Shown: one piece after another, positions 41,691 to 51,421 of the stretch | Position numbering within the stretch: position 1 is the first letter of the stretch | Layout of the letters: every line of letters begins with the position of its first letter | NCBI RefSeq assembly: GCF_027925445.1 | Contig: NZ_AP027149.1 | Span: 2,988,501-3,052,500, forward strand | Source: Methylocystis bryophila | GTDB lineage: Bacteria; Pseudomonadota; Alphaproteobacteria; Rhizobiales; Beijerinckiaceae | Direction: 5' to 3' | Length of the DNA: 64,000 bases | Translations under genes and position numbers: made by a program | Notes under the pieces: generated by a model | The model's database searches: none | Seen by the model: the letters and a program-made list of their open reading frames with translations, nothing else | What the model was told of the DNA's origin: nothing

Positions 41691-42655
41691 ATCTTCGGGC
41701 GAATTCCAGCATAGGCGGGCAGGAGCGCGCCCTCAGCGAGATCCGGCCAGTAACGGCGGATCTCCGCATAAAAGGCGTCGGCGCGCCGCGGATCGACTTC
41801 GTAGCTTTCTTGCTCGATCCACTCCACGTCCGGCCCGAATCGGGCCTGCCCCGCAAGGTCGAGCGTGAGATGAACGCCGAGGCCTCCGGCGACCGGAATC
41901 GGGTAAATCAGCCTGCGGAAAGGCGCTCTCCCCGGCAATGCGAAATAGCATCCGCGCGCGAGATGAAACGGCGGAACCGCGTCGCTCGGAAAACCCTCGA
42001 TCGCCCGCGCGATCGCGGTCGCGCCGAGCCCGGCTGCGTTGACGAAGGTCTTCGCTCGCAGCGAAAGACTTTCCCCGCTCGCGCGATCGCGAATGTGAAG
42101 GACGACCCTCCCCTTTTCCAGCGCGCCGCCCTCGATCCTGGCGTTGAACGCGAAGCTGACGCCCTGCGCCTCGGCGTCGCCTTGCAGCGCCAGCATCAGC
42201 CCATGGCTATCGATGATGCCGGTGGAGGGCGAAAGGATCGCGCAATGACACCGCAGATCCGGCTCCAGCTGGCGCGCCTCGGCCCCATCGAGAGCGACGA
42301 GATCCCGAACGCCGCTGCCTCGCGCATTGCGCGCGATGGCGTCGAGTTTTGCCTCCTGGGAGGGATCGGCAGCGACGACGAGCTTGCCGAGACGCTTGCA
42401 CTCGACCCCACGCGCTTCGCAATAGCGATAGAGCATTTCCGCGCCCTGCCGGCATAATTCCGCCTTGAGTGACGCGGGCGGGTAGTAGAGGCCGGCGTGG
42501 ATGACCTCGGAGTTCCGCGAGCTGATCCCTGTGCCGATCCCCGCAGCGGATTCGATCGCCAAGACCGACAAGCCCGCGCCGCCAAGCGCGCGCGCGGCGG
42601 CGAGGCCGACGACGCCGGCACCGGCGATGATCACGTCAAACTCCGCAGTATTCAC
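41531..42655 (-). CDS. lhgO: FAD-dependent oxidoreductase, L-2-hydroxyglutarate oxidase (LhgO)-like
   Basis: A 374-aa flavoenzyme of the DAO fold. FAD motif DVIIAGAGVVGLAAARALGG, then SSRNSEVIHAGLYYPP, which is typical of LhgO-type enzymes, KLGKLVVAADPSQ in the middle and GIRPKISGPGEPAADFRIDG near the end. LhgO oxidises L-2-hydroxyglutarate and passes electrons to the membrane quinone pool. Start taken at a GTG (42655) with GGGAAAG upstream; an ATG at 42709 is in frame. Its last 165 bp are duplicated at 39552. Confidence 0.8.
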   Translation of the reverse strand: MNTAEFDVIIAGAGVVGLAAARALGGAGLSVLAIESAAGIGTGISSRNSEVIHAGLYYPPASLKAELCRQGAEMLYRYCEARGVECKRLGKLVVAADPSQEAKLDAIARNARGSGVRDLVALDGAEARQLEPDLRCHCAILSPSTGIIDSHGLMLALQGDAEAQGVSFAFNARIEGGALEKGRVVLHIRDRASGESLSLRAKTFVNAAGLGATAIARAIEGFPSDAVPPFHLARGCYFALPGRAPFRRLIYPIPVAGGLGVHLTLDLAGQARFGPDVEWIEQESYEVDPRRADAFYAEIRRYWPDLAEGALLPAYAGIRPKISGPGEPAADFRIDGPQEHGAASVINLFGIESPGLTASLAIGELVRDRVRGML

Positions 42656-42929
42656 GTTTTCTTTCCCGTCTCGAGGAGACGCCGCGTTAGCAGACAATCT
42701 TGCGAGCAAGGAGAAAAAAGCGGGTTCCAGAGACGCCGGGTCGTCGTCAGAAGGCGTCGGCGATATTCATAATTCGCAATTTGCAATGCAAAAGGGTAGA
42801 GACTGCCGCAGGAAACGGCCGCCGCTCGTGCAGGATCAGACCATTCGTCGTAAACTCAAGCACATCTGACCGGCCCGTCCCATGGTACGCGGCGTGCCTG
42901 CCAGCCGGGAAGCGATCGGAGGAATCCTC

Positions 42930-43205
42930 ATGGCTACGACTATGCAAGCGCTGGCGCCGCTCTCCTGTTGTGCCCAAATCTGCGGTCTCGCATCGAGCGA
43001 GATGATCGTCGGCGCGGCGCCGCGGCCCGAGCACGCTTTCCTGGCGGCGAGCTACGTCCAGGGCTCTAGAGCGGTCAAAGCGACGATGCGCAGCGCCATG
43101 GTCACAGCTATCAGGGCCGCTTTGAAGGCCTATCAGATGCGCTCGGCCGCGGAGCTTCTGGTCGCTCTGCGCGTGATGATCGCGTCGAACGGCGCCTCGG
43201 CTTAA
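42930..43205 (+). CDS. Small hypothetical protein
   Basis: A 91-aa protein beginning MATTMQALAPLSCC, with GGAGGAAT about 8 nt before the ATG and GC-rich third codon positions like genuine genes here. Mostly alpha-helical and mildly basic, with no recognisable domain. It ends 44 bp before the convergent cytochrome oxidase operon. It may be real, but a long open frame on the other strand covers the same bases, so confidence is moderate. Confidence 0.4.
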   Translation: MATTMQALAPLSCCAQICGLASSEMIVGAAPRPEHAFLAASYVQGSRAVKATMRSAMVTAIRAALKAYQMRSAAELLVALRVMIASNGASA

Positions 43206-43249
43206 AGCGCGGCCCCGGCGTTTCTGCGGGCTCGCGGACCGCCTGAGCC

Positions 43250-43603
43250 TTACCTCATCCCGACATTTGCGGCTCCTTCGGAAAAGGGCGTGAGCGCGCC
43301 ATTCCAGTCCCGCGTGAGGTAATCTGAAAAGGTCAGCGAAAACATAAAGATCAGCCATAACAAACCGGTGGAGGCACAGAGCCGAACCGGCGGGCTGGAC
43401 CCACGCAGATTCATGAACAGCAGCCAGATCAGGAGCGCCTGAAAGGCTGCGATCCCCAGTTGCAAAGCCGGCGCGAAACGGCCGAGGCGCAGATAGGCGA
43501 TCCCCAGATTCGCGCCGAGCAACAGCATCAGCAACAGCCACACGCCGGCATAGCCGAGGAAAACCCCTGTCATGCCGCGTTTGGAGACAGGGCGTGTGCT
43601 CAT
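43250..43603 (-). CDS. coxD: Cytochrome c oxidase subunit IV (small membrane subunit)
   Basis: A 117-aa protein with three membrane helices (GVFLGYAGVWLLLMLLLGANL, LQLGIAAFQALLIWLLFM, LLWLIFMFSLTFSDYLT), as in bacterial heme-copper oxidase subunit IV. Its ATG overlaps the subunit III stop by 4 bp, so it is the last gene of the operon. It has no catalytic role; it stabilises the complex. Confidence 0.85.
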   Translation of the reverse strand: MSTRPVSKRGMTGVFLGYAGVWLLLMLLLGANLGIAYLRLGRFAPALQLGIAAFQALLIWLLFMNLRGSSPPVRLCASTGLLWLIFMFSLTFSDYLTRDWNGALTPFSEGAANVGMR

Positions 43604-44232
43604 GATCGCCCCGGCAGATAGATCAGGGCGAACAGCACGACCCAGATGCTGTCGACCAAATGCCAGTACAAGGACGTCGCCTCGACGCCCGGGCTTTCGG
43701 GCGGAACGACATCTCTGGCGACGAGAACCCCAACATAGATGACGATCGCCACGCCAACAGCCAAATGAATGGCGTGGACCCCTGTCATAACCCAATAAAA
43801 TGCGAAAAAGAGCCTCGTCGCAGGCGGCTCCAAGCTAAAACTTGGACCCGGCATCAAATGCTTGTCGAGATCATCCTTATATTCAAGGCCTTTTACGGCC
43901 AGGAACGCCAAACCAAATGCGGCCGTCAGCAACAGGCATAGGATCAAGATATGCCTTTTCCCTCTCTCAGAGGCGTGAAGCGCGAGCGTCATCACAAAGC
44001 TGCTCGTGAGCAAGAGCGCCGTGTTGACGCTTCCATAGAAGATATTGGTCTCGCCTGAGGCGACATGGAACGCCTGCGGATACATGTTTCGATAAACGGC
44101 GTAGCCGAGGAAGAGAGCGGAGAAAAACAGGATCTCGCTGGCCAGGAAGGTCCACACGCCGAAAGCAACGCCCTCTCTTTCGCGGGCCGCGCTCGGCCAT
44201 GGTTCATGCAAGGGCTTCGGCGCGCCGCTCAT
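43600..44232 (-). CDS. coxC: Cytochrome c oxidase subunit III
   Basis: A 210-aa membrane subunit with five to six helices, of the shorter bacterial type. Landmarks are FGVWTFLASEILFFSALFLG, the Glu in ASEILFF that contacts lipid/O2 paths in this family, and WHLVDSIWVVLFALIYLPG at the end (conserved HxVDxxW). It overlaps both neighbouring genes by 4 bp. It supports the catalytic core of subunits I and II. Confidence 0.9.
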   Translation of the reverse strand: MSGAPKPLHEPWPSAAREREGVAFGVWTFLASEILFFSALFLGYAVYRNMYPQAFHVASGETNIFYGSVNTALLLTSSFVMTLALHASERGKRHILILCLLLTAAFGLAFLAVKGLEYKDDLDKHLMPGPSFSLEPPATRLFFAFYWVMTGVHAIHLAVGVAIVIYVGVLVARDVVPPESPGVEATSLYWHLVDSIWVVLFALIYLPGRS

Positions 44233-45911
44233 GGCTTCCTCGCTTGCGTTTCCTGCCGTCCGGCGCGCTCAGCTTCGGGCGATGCGCCTTCGGCGTGGTA
44301 ATGATAGGGGCCGACATCAACGACAGGGGTTTCTAGGAAGTTTTCCTTTGGCGGCGGCGAGGTCGTCTGCCACTCGAGGCCGGTCGCCATCCAAGGGTTG
44401 TCGCCTGCGCGCGCCCCATGAAAAATGGACCAGCCCAGGTAGAACAGCGGCAGAATATAAGCCGCGAGCAAGATCAGCGCGCCGACTGATGAAATGACGT
44501 GATACACCTCAAATTCCGGTGGATATACGTGGTATCGGCGGGGCATGCCGGCGTAGCCCATGATAAACTGCGGGAAGAACGTCGTATTGAAGCCAATAAA
44601 CATGATAATGGCGGCAAACCTGGCCCAACCTTCAGAATACATCTTACCTGTTATTTTAGGCCACCAGAAGTGCAGGCCAGCGAAGAACGCGGACACGCTA
44701 CCGCCTACCATGATGTAGTGAAAATGCGCGACGATGAAATAGGTGTCTGTGACGTGCACATCGATGGGCACGGAGGCGAGAAACAGGCCCGTCAGCCCGC
44801 CCACCGTGAAGAGGCCGAGAAAGCCGAGCGCATAGAGCATGGGCGCTTCAAATGAAATCTGGCCACGAAAGAGCGTCGCAGTCCAGTTGAACACCTTGAT
44901 AGCGGAGGGAACTGCCACCACAAAAGACAGAAAAGAGAACACAATATTTGCGTATTGAGACTGCCCGGACACGAACATATGGTGTCCCCAAACGAAAAAT
45001 CCGACAATCGCGATGGCCAAAATAGCGTAAACCATGAATATATACCCAAAGATACGTCGGCGCGCAAAGCAAGCAAAAACTTCGGATACGACGCCCATCG
45101 CCGGAAGCACCATGATATAGACAGCCGGATGGCTGTAAAACCAAAAGAGATGCTGGAACAGCAGCGGATCTCCCCCCTCGTTCGGATTGAACACGGGAAG
45201 GCCGAACATGCGCTCCGCGATGATGAGCAGCAATGACATCGCCAGGACCGGCGTTGCGAGCACCATCACAATGCTCGTCGCATAGAGCCCCCAGACCATC
45301 AGCGGCAGACGAAACCAGGTCATCCCCGGCGCGCGCAACATATGCGTCGTCGTGATGAAATTCACGCCTGTCGCGATGGAGGAAAACCCGACCACGAAGA
45401 CGCCGAAGGCCGCAGCCAGCACATTGCTATTGGAATAGAGGGAGGAGAAAGGCGTGTAAAAGGTCCAGCCCGTATCCACGCCGCCAGCGACAAGCGCGTA
45501 GCAGGTGAACGCCGCCCCGAGCACATAAATATACCAGGAAAAGAGATTGAGACGCGGGAAGGCCACATCATGCGCGCCGATCATCAAAGGCAACAGAAAA
45601 TTTCCAAACGTCGCGGGAATGGAAGGGACGAGAAAGAACCAAACCATCACCACGCCATGCAGCGTGAACAGTCTGTTGTAGCCTTCGTCGCTAAAGAGCG
45701 CCCCATTCGGATTCATGAGCTCCAGCCGCGCAAGGCCGATCGCAATGCCCCCGATGAAAAAGAAAACTGTTATGGCAAGCGCATAGAGAATGCCGATGCG
45801 CTTGTGATCGGTGGTGGTCAGCCAGGACTTCAACGTGTGGCCGGCCTCTAAATAGCTGACGGCTCGAGTTTCCTGCTCGTCGCAGACGCGTTCGAAGATC
45901 ACCTCGCTCAT
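44229..45911 (-). CDS. coxA: Cytochrome c oxidase subunit I (A2-type heme-copper oxidase)
   Basis: Catalytic subunit, 560 aa, about 12 helices, holding heme a, heme a3 and CuB and reducing O2 while pumping protons. It shows TLHGVVMVWFFLVPSIP, IGAHDVAFPRLN (D-channel Asp), VPSAIKVFNW (K-channel Lys) and VTDTYFIVAHFHYIMVGG. The channel end reads FYSHPAVYIMVLP: the Glu of HPEVY is replaced and a YS pair is present, which marks the A2 class. The start at 45911 overlaps the subunit II stop by 4 bp; the frame stays open well upstream but that part overlaps coxB. Confidence 0.93.
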   Translation of the reverse strand: MSEVIFERVCDEQETRAVSYLEAGHTLKSWLTTTDHKRIGILYALAITVFFFIGGIAIGLARLELMNPNGALFSDEGYNRLFTLHGVVMVWFFLVPSIPATFGNFLLPLMIGAHDVAFPRLNLFSWYIYVLGAAFTCYALVAGGVDTGWTFYTPFSSLYSNSNVLAAAFGVFVVGFSSIATGVNFITTTHMLRAPGMTWFRLPLMVWGLYATSIVMVLATPVLAMSLLLIIAERMFGLPVFNPNEGGDPLLFQHLFWFYSHPAVYIMVLPAMGVVSEVFACFARRRIFGYIFMVYAILAIAIVGFFVWGHHMFVSGQSQYANIVFSFLSFVVAVPSAIKVFNWTATLFRGQISFEAPMLYALGFLGLFTVGGLTGLFLASVPIDVHVTDTYFIVAHFHYIMVGGSVSAFFAGLHFWWPKITGKMYSEGWARFAAIIMFIGFNTTFFPQFIMGYAGMPRRYHVYPPEFEVYHVISSVGALILLAAYILPLFYLGWSIFHGARAGDNPWMATGLEWQTTSPPPKENFLETPVVDVGPYHYHAEGASPEAERAGRQETQARKP

Positions 45912-46846
45912 TCGGATTGCTCCTCGCCGGACAGTGATTTGATGAAGGCGATGAGCTTGATGATCTGCGCTTCGCTGGCGATCCCTCGAAAGCTCGGCAT
46001 GATCGGCTCGTAACCCGCGACGACATCCTTGTCGGGCAAGAGGATCGAATCCCGCAGATAGGCTTCGTCCGCCGTGACGACGCGGCCATCGGAAAGCTGC
46101 ACCGGATGGCTGTAGACGCCGCGCAAATTCGGCGCATGCACACTGGACGTCTGCGCATGACAGCCGGAACAGCCCAAGGAGCTGAACAGAAGCTCGCCTT
46201 CTTTGGCGAGATCCTCGGCCCCGGGTTGCGAGGAGCTCCATCGCGAATAATCTTCCGGAGTCATGAGCACGAGGCGCCCGACCATTCGCGAGTGTCCCGT
46301 GCCGCAGTATTCCGCGCACATAAGATGATAGACCCCCGGCTTGTCGGCCGTGAACCACAGATAGGTGTATCGCCCCGGCAGAACGTCCTGCTTTAGCCGC
46401 AAGGCGGGAAGAAACAGGCTGTGGATGACGTCTTCCGACGTCATGATCAGCTGGACAGGCTGACCAATCGGAACGTGGAGCTCGTTGATTTCTCTGACGC
46501 CGTTCGGGTGTTGCGATTTCCACATCCACTGCTTGGCGAGCACGTGGATCTCGAAGGCCTTCCGAGGCGGCACGATGTGATGCAACTGCGTTGATGCGGC
46601 AAACCAAAAAATAAACAGGAAGGCGAAGGCGGTCGCTGTCGTCCAGCCGATTTCGATCTCGTCGCGAAACCTCTCAGGAAGGGGATCGCGCACCGCATCC
46701 GATCCCTTTCTGAAGTGAAAGGAGAAGCCGACGATGACGGCAAAAATCCCGACCACGACGATGGCGGAGATCATGACGAGCGCGAAAAAAAACCCGTCCC
46801 ACTGTCCCGCGTACTCCGATGCCTTTGGAGCAAATCCTTCAGTCAT
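45908..46846 (-). CDS. coxB: Cytochrome c oxidase subunit II fused to cytochrome c
   Basis: A 312-aa subunit: two membrane helices near the N-terminus, a cupredoxin domain with the CuA ligands in CAEYCGTGHSRM (first Cys about 177), and a C-terminal cytochrome c domain with CSGCH (about 226). The fused heme makes this a caa3-type oxidase, which can take electrons without a separate soluble cytochrome. Start at ATG 46846; a TTG at 46855 is possible. First gene of the leftward operon coxB-A-C-D, divergent from the Alternative Complex III genes. Confidence 0.92.
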   Translation of the reverse strand: MTEGFAPKASEYAGQWDGFFFALVMISAIVVVGIFAVIVGFSFHFRKGSDAVRDPLPERFRDEIEIGWTTATAFAFLFIFWFAASTQLHHIVPPRKAFEIHVLAKQWMWKSQHPNGVREINELHVPIGQPVQLIMTSEDVIHSLFLPALRLKQDVLPGRYTYLWFTADKPGVYHLMCAEYCGTGHSRMVGRLVLMTPEDYSRWSSSQPGAEDLAKEGELLFSSLGCSGCHAQTSSVHAPNLRGVYSHPVQLSDGRVVTADEAYLRDSILLPDKDVVAGYEPIMPSFRGIASEAQIIKLIAFIKSLSGEEQSE

Positions 46847-47222
46847 ATTCGTCAAAGGATAATCGGCGCTCGTTGTTCAACATGTCGAGCCAACCTTTGC
46901 AGACCAGACGGGCTCTGCCCCGCGTCAAGACGACTAACGCAACACGCCTTGCAGGAACTATCGCCGCATCAAAAGGTTGCTAAGTACGTGTACCGACTTT
47001 ATGGCTTCGATTACGCTACGATATTTGAAATATAACGACTTATTTAGCCAGAGAAGCTGGATCTACGCCCTATTTTTGACAACAAAGCTCAACGGAACCT
47101 TTTCATGGATGCCGAGTTACTGAGGCGACATCCTTTAGCGCCCGACGCGGCGTTACCCGGCGAGCCGAGCAAGCGCCTCCTCGTCTGCAGGTTTTGCACT
47201 GCGGTCTTTTCATGGGGGTAGG
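46847..47222. other. Divergent promoter region between cox and act operons, about 376 bp
   Basis: Separates two respiratory operons and must carry both promoters. AT-rich around 46970-47100. A 38-codon open frame (47105-47221) ends one base before the actB start. No palindromic operator stands out by eye. Confidence 0.5.
47105..47221 (+). CDS. Possible 38-residue upstream peptide before actB
   Basis: ATG at 47105, 38 codons, stop TAG at 47219-47221 directly before the actB ATG at 47223. It encodes a short basic peptide with a CRFC pair near its end. The close stop/start spacing would allow translational coupling, but the ribosome site is weak and no homologue comes to mind. Confidence 0.3.
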   Translation: MDAELLRRHPLAPDAALPGEPSKRLLVCRFCTAVFSWG

Positions 47223-50051
47223 ATGCTCGACAATCCAGACGCCCATCCCGATCGACGCCTCCTATTGAAATGGCTTGCCTCCGGAGGAATGGCTCTTTCG
47301 GCGGCCGGCTGCGGCCCTCCGGAAGAAGAGATCGTGCCCTATGTCGAGCTGCCGGATGGGTTGACCCCCGGCGTTCCGCTCCATTTCGCGACGGCCCTCA
47401 GTCTTTCTGGATATGCGCGCGGCGCGCTCGTCACCGCTTACGAAGGCCGTCCCACAAAAATAGAGGGCAATCCGCGCCATCCCGAGAGCTTAGGCGCGAC
47501 AGACATCTTCGCCCAGGCCGAAGTGATGTCGCTTTACCAGCCGGATCGCGCCAAGGCCGTGAACAACAACGAGCGCCTCTCTTCCTGGAACGCTTTCTCG
47601 ACCGCCTTGTTCGCGCAGATGCAGGGCGAGAAAGCCCGAAACGGGTCGGGGCTGCGCATCCTCACCGGCCGGGTCACGTCGCCGACATTTCTACGCCAGA
47701 TGCAAAGCCTCCTGAAGGCGTTTCCCGAGGCGCGCTGGCTTCGCTACGAGCCCATCCACGATGACGCGGCTTTAGCTGGGGCGGTTCAGGCGTTCGGGCG
47801 CCCGCTGACGCCCTTGCCGCGACTGGCCGAGGCCTCGGCCCTCGTCTGCCTCGGCGCCGATCCGCTCGGCGCAGGACCCGATCAGATCCGGCTCGCGGCG
47901 GAATACGCTAAGGCGCGTCAGCCATCTTTGCCGCAGGATCGCGTTCTGCGCGTCTACGCCGTCGAATCGAGCTGGTCATTGACGGGAATGAACGCGGACG
48001 AGCGCTTGGCCCTCGCCCCCGCCTTGATTCACAATCTCGCCATCGAAATCTCGAGAGGCTTCGGCTCCGGCATCGCAAGCGGGGAGCTGCCGGAAAAGGC
48101 GCAGCGTTTCGCCCGCGCCGTCACAACCGGTCTCCGGGCGAATGTCGGTCGCGCGATCATTCTCGCAGGGCGGGAACAGGCGCCGGAAATCCACGCGCTT
48201 TGCCATTGGATGAACGCGCAGCTTCAGGCGCCGGTGGATTACATCGCGCCGGTCGATCCGATAACGGCGAGCCATGCGCAATGCTTGAGAGAACTCACAG
48301 ACGACCTCGCGCAGAAGCGTGTGGAGACACTCATCGTCATCGACAGCAATCCCGCCTACGCCGCTCCCGGCGAGCTGCGCCTTGCCGAGTTGATCGCCAC
48401 TGCGCCTTTTAGCACCCATCTTGGGCTCTATGAGGATGAAACAGCGGCGCTCTGCAAATGGCGTCTTCCCCTCGCCCACCCCCTCGAGAGCTGGTCCGAC
48501 TTGAGGGCGTTCGAGGGAACCGCGAGCATCGTTCAGCCGCTCATTCGACCGCTTTACGACACGCGCACGGCGCATGAGCTTCTTGCTTACCTCGGCGGCA
48601 GCCTGTCGGCCTCCTCTTATGAGATCGTGCGCGAAACCTGGCGCAATCGCTCCCGGCCTACTGAATTTGATGGATCCTGGCGGCAATGGCTCCACGACGG
48701 CGCCATCCCGAACACGCGCGAGGCTCCAGTTTCCGCGCCCCAGGCGAAACAGCCCAACATAAAGCCAGCGCCCGCGCCGAAAGCGCTGGCGCTGGCGCTG
48801 GCGCCGGACCCATCGATATGGGACGGGAGCTTCTGCAATAATCCCTGGCTACAGGAATGCCCCAAGCCCTTCACGAAGGAAGTATGGGGTAACGCGCTCC
48901 ATGTCTCCCCGCAAGACGCCGGGAAGCAGGGTCTGGAGGACGGCCAAATCGTGGCCCTGACGCGCAATGGGGTCACCGTCGAAGCTGCTGTTCAAGTCGT
49001 GAAAGGACAGGCCGAAGGCGTGCTCGGCGCCACGATCGGTTACGGGCGCTCGCGGGCGGGCGCCATCGGTAATGGCGTAGGCTTCAGCGCCTATGCCCTG
49101 CAGTCCCTCGATTCTCCTTGGCTCTTGGCCGACGTCGACGTCTCGAAAACGGGAAAGCGCAAAGATCTCCTGACCACCCAGCATCACTTCGCGCTCGAAG
49201 CTGAAGACAAGGATATTCTCCCGACGCTGACCTTTGCGGCGCTCGACAAGGGCGAAGCCGACGTTCCCCATGCGGACGGCCTGCCCACGCTCCTGCCCGA
49301 CTGGCGCTACGACTCCTACAAATGGGCGATGGTCATCGACACCGCGGCGTGCATCGGCTGCAACGCCTGTCTCGTGGCGTGCCAATCTGAAAACAACGTT
49401 CCGGTCGTCGGCCCTGACGAGGTCGCGATGGGTCGCATCATGCATTGGCTGCGGGTCGACACTTATTTCCCGGACGATGAGGCGAACCCCATCGGGTTCC
49501 AGCCTGTGCCCTGCATGCATTGCGAGGACGCGCCTTGCGAGCCGGTCTGTCCGGTCGCGGCTTCGGTTCACGACAGTGAGGGACTGAACGTTCAGGTCTA
49601 TAATCGATGCGTCGGCACCCGCTTCTGTCAGTCGAATTGCCCTTACAAGGTGCGCCGCTTCAATTTCTTCGGCTATGCGGACTCTGAGACATACGCAAAT
49701 CTCGGGGACGATCCCGTGAAAGCGCATTTCAATCCGGACGTGTCGGTGCGCGCCCGCGGGGTCATGGAGAAGTGCACCTATTGCGTGCAACGCATCAGCG
49801 GAGCGCGCAGACAGGCCGAGAAAGACAAAAGCCGGATAGCCGTGGGGGGCGTTGTCACCGCCTGTCAGGCGGCATGTCCGACGCGAGCGATCACATTTGG
49901 CGATTTGAGCGACCCTGCGTCTCCCCTGCATGACCTACGCAAGCAGCCGCGCCACTATGCTCTGCTCGGTCATCTCGGGACGAAGCCACGCACGACCTAT
50001 CTGGCGCGACTGAGAAATCCCGATCCGAGCCTGAGGACGGAAAGCCCATGA
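47223..50051 (+). CDS. actB: Alternative Complex III iron-sulfur/molybdopterin-like subunit ActB
   Basis: A 942-aa subunit facing the periplasm. The N-terminus has a twin-Arg/lipobox leader (DRRLLLKWL ... AAGC), then a molybdopterin-oxidoreductase-like fold (about 60-660; in this family it lacks cofactor), then a ferredoxin-like domain with four cysteine groups: CIGCNACLVAC (about 710), CMHCEDAPCEPVCP, CVGTRFCQSNCP and CTYCVQR ... CQAACP, giving three 4Fe-4S and one 3Fe-4S clusters. It carries electrons from quinol oxidation. The usual longer N-terminal segment of the family appears shortened here. Overlaps actC by 4 bp. Confidence 0.9.
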   Translation: MLDNPDAHPDRRLLLKWLASGGMALSAAGCGPPEEEIVPYVELPDGLTPGVPLHFATALSLSGYARGALVTAYEGRPTKIEGNPRHPESLGATDIFAQAEVMSLYQPDRAKAVNNNERLSSWNAFSTALFAQMQGEKARNGSGLRILTGRVTSPTFLRQMQSLLKAFPEARWLRYEPIHDDAALAGAVQAFGRPLTPLPRLAEASALVCLGADPLGAGPDQIRLAAEYAKARQPSLPQDRVLRVYAVESSWSLTGMNADERLALAPALIHNLAIEISRGFGSGIASGELPEKAQRFARAVTTGLRANVGRAIILAGREQAPEIHALCHWMNAQLQAPVDYIAPVDPITASHAQCLRELTDDLAQKRVETLIVIDSNPAYAAPGELRLAELIATAPFSTHLGLYEDETAALCKWRLPLAHPLESWSDLRAFEGTASIVQPLIRPLYDTRTAHELLAYLGGSLSASSYEIVRETWRNRSRPTEFDGSWRQWLHDGAIPNTREAPVSAPQAKQPNIKPAPAPKALALALAPDPSIWDGSFCNNPWLQECPKPFTKEVWGNALHVSPQDAGKQGLEDGQIVALTRNGVTVEAAVQVVKGQAEGVLGATIGYGRSRAGAIGNGVGFSAYALQSLDSPWLLADVDVSKTGKRKDLLTTQHHFALEAEDKDILPTLTFAALDKGEADVPHADGLPTLLPDWRYDSYKWAMVIDTAACIGCNACLVACQSENNVPVVGPDEVAMGRIMHWLRVDTYFPDDEANPIGFQPVPCMHCEDAPCEPVCPVAASVHDSEGLNVQVYNRCVGTRFCQSNCPYKVRRFNFFGYADSETYANLGDDPVKAHFNPDVSVRARGVMEKCTYCVQRISGARRQAEKDKSRIAVGGVVTACQAACPTRAITFGDLSDPASPLHDLRKQPRHYALLGHLGTKPRTTYLARLRNPDPSLRTESP

Positions 50052-51421
50052 CGGCGCCGCCCAACATTCCCACGGCGAATGAGCGCTGGGTGCTGCCGCA
50101 AGCGCGCTCTTACGAGGCGATGACGGAACTCGTCAGCGCGCCCCTGCTCGAATGCGACGAATGGAGCTGGCGCGGCTGGTGGATTGCATTCGCTATTAGC
50201 CTCGCGCTTACGGCGATGATGCTCTTGTCGGCGTCATGGCTGCTGGAGCGCGGCGTCGGCGTGTGGGGCGTCAACACGACGATCGTCTGGGGCTTCGCCA
50301 TCGCCAACTACGTCTGGTGGATTGGCATCGGCAACGCCGGCACGCTGATCTCCGCCATGCTGCTGCTGATGCGCCAGCATTGGCGGGCGTCCATCAACCG
50401 ATTCGCCGAGGCGATGACGCTCTTTGCGGCGGGCATCGCCGGCCTGTTCCCGATCCTGCATCTCGGGCGGCCGCTGTACTTCTATTGGCTTGCGCCCTAT
50501 CCGAACACAATGGCGATTTGGCCGCAGTGGCGCAGCGCCTTGATCTGGGATTTCTGGGCGATCCTCAGCTACATCCTGTTCTCGATCTTGTTTTGGTACG
50601 TCGGGCTCATCCCAGACCTCGCCTGCCTGCGCGACCGAGCGACAAACCCGAAATTCAGAGCTCGGTTTGGGGCCTTCGCCCTCGGCTGGAGGGGGTCAGC
50701 CCGTCATTGGCGTTTGTATCATATCTATCACACGACGATGGCTTGCCTCGGCGTTCCTCTCGTTGTCTCCCTTCACAGCGTCGTCGGCCTCGACTTCGCG
50801 GCGAGCCTGATGCCCGGATGGTCGGAAACGATCTTCCCGCCCTATTTCGTCGTCGGCGCCATGTATTCGGGATTCGCCATGGTGGTGATCCTCGCCGCGG
50901 CGGTGCGATGGGGTTTTGGCCTGCAATCCCTCATCACGATCAATCACTTTGACGTCATGGCGAAAATTCTCCTCGCCGCCTCCATGATCATGACGGTCTC
51001 CTATCTCACGGAGTGGTTCGCAGCCTGGTATGGAGGCGACCATAGCGAGCGCCGCCTCGTTCTCTATGAATTCCTCGGCGACTACCGCATCCTTTATTAC
51101 GCGATGCTGCTCTGCAATTGCGTTGTCGCGCATGCATTCTGGTTCAAACCCATCCGCAGAAGCATCGCTCTCGTCGTGACCGTCGCCATCCTCATCAACA
51201 TCGGAATGTGGCTCGAACGCATCACGATCGTTTGGAACACGCTCTCGCACGGATACGCCGTCAGCATGTGGCGCGTCTTTCACCCCACGATCTGGGATTA
51301 TTCGCTGATGTTCGGCTCGCTTGGCCTGTTTTCCCTCCTCTTTTTGCTCCTTTGTCGCGTGGCGCCCGTCGTGTCGATGCATGAGACGCGCCGGCTGTTG
51401 ATTTCGGAGACGGAGCCATGA
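50048..51421 (+). CDS. actC: Alternative Complex III membrane subunit ActC (NrfD/PsrC family)
   Basis: A 457-aa integral membrane protein with about 10 helices, the quinol-binding subunit. Typical features: WWIAFAISLALTAMML, VWGFAIANYVWWIGIGNAGTLIS, HLGRPLYFYWLAPYPNTM and WLERITIVWNTL. NrfD-type proteins bind quinone near the periplasmic side. Overlaps actB and actD by 4 bp. Confidence 0.92.
   Translation: MTAPPNIPTANERWVLPQARSYEAMTELVSAPLLECDEWSWRGWWIAFAISLALTAMMLLSASWLLERGVGVWGVNTTIVWGFAIANYVWWIGIGNAGTLISAMLLLMRQHWRASINRFAEAMTLFAAGIAGLFPILHLGRPLYFYWLAPYPNTMAIWPQWRSALIWDFWAILSYILFSILFWYVGLIPDLACLRDRATNPKFRARFGAFALGWRGSARHWRLYHIYHTTMACLGVPLVVSLHSVVGLDFAASLMPGWSETIFPPYFVVGAMYSGFAMVVILAAAVRWGFGLQSLITINHFDVMAKILLAASMIMTVSYLTEWFAAWYGGDHSERRLVLYEFLGDYRILYYAMLLCNCVVAHAFWFKPIRRSIALVVTVAILINIGMWLERITIVWNTLSHGYAVSMWRVFHPTIWDYSLMFGSLGLFSLLFLLLCRVAPVVSMHETRRLLISETEP

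Noticed and set aside
42747..43541. 264-codon leftward frame next to coxD
   Set aside because: Overlaps the 3' half of coxD in another frame and has no features; coxD has the proper helices and start overlap.
45912..46607. N-terminal extension of the coxA frame
   Set aside because: The frame stays open upstream but runs antiphase through coxB; the ATG at 45911 has the family N-terminus and a 4-bp overlap with coxB.
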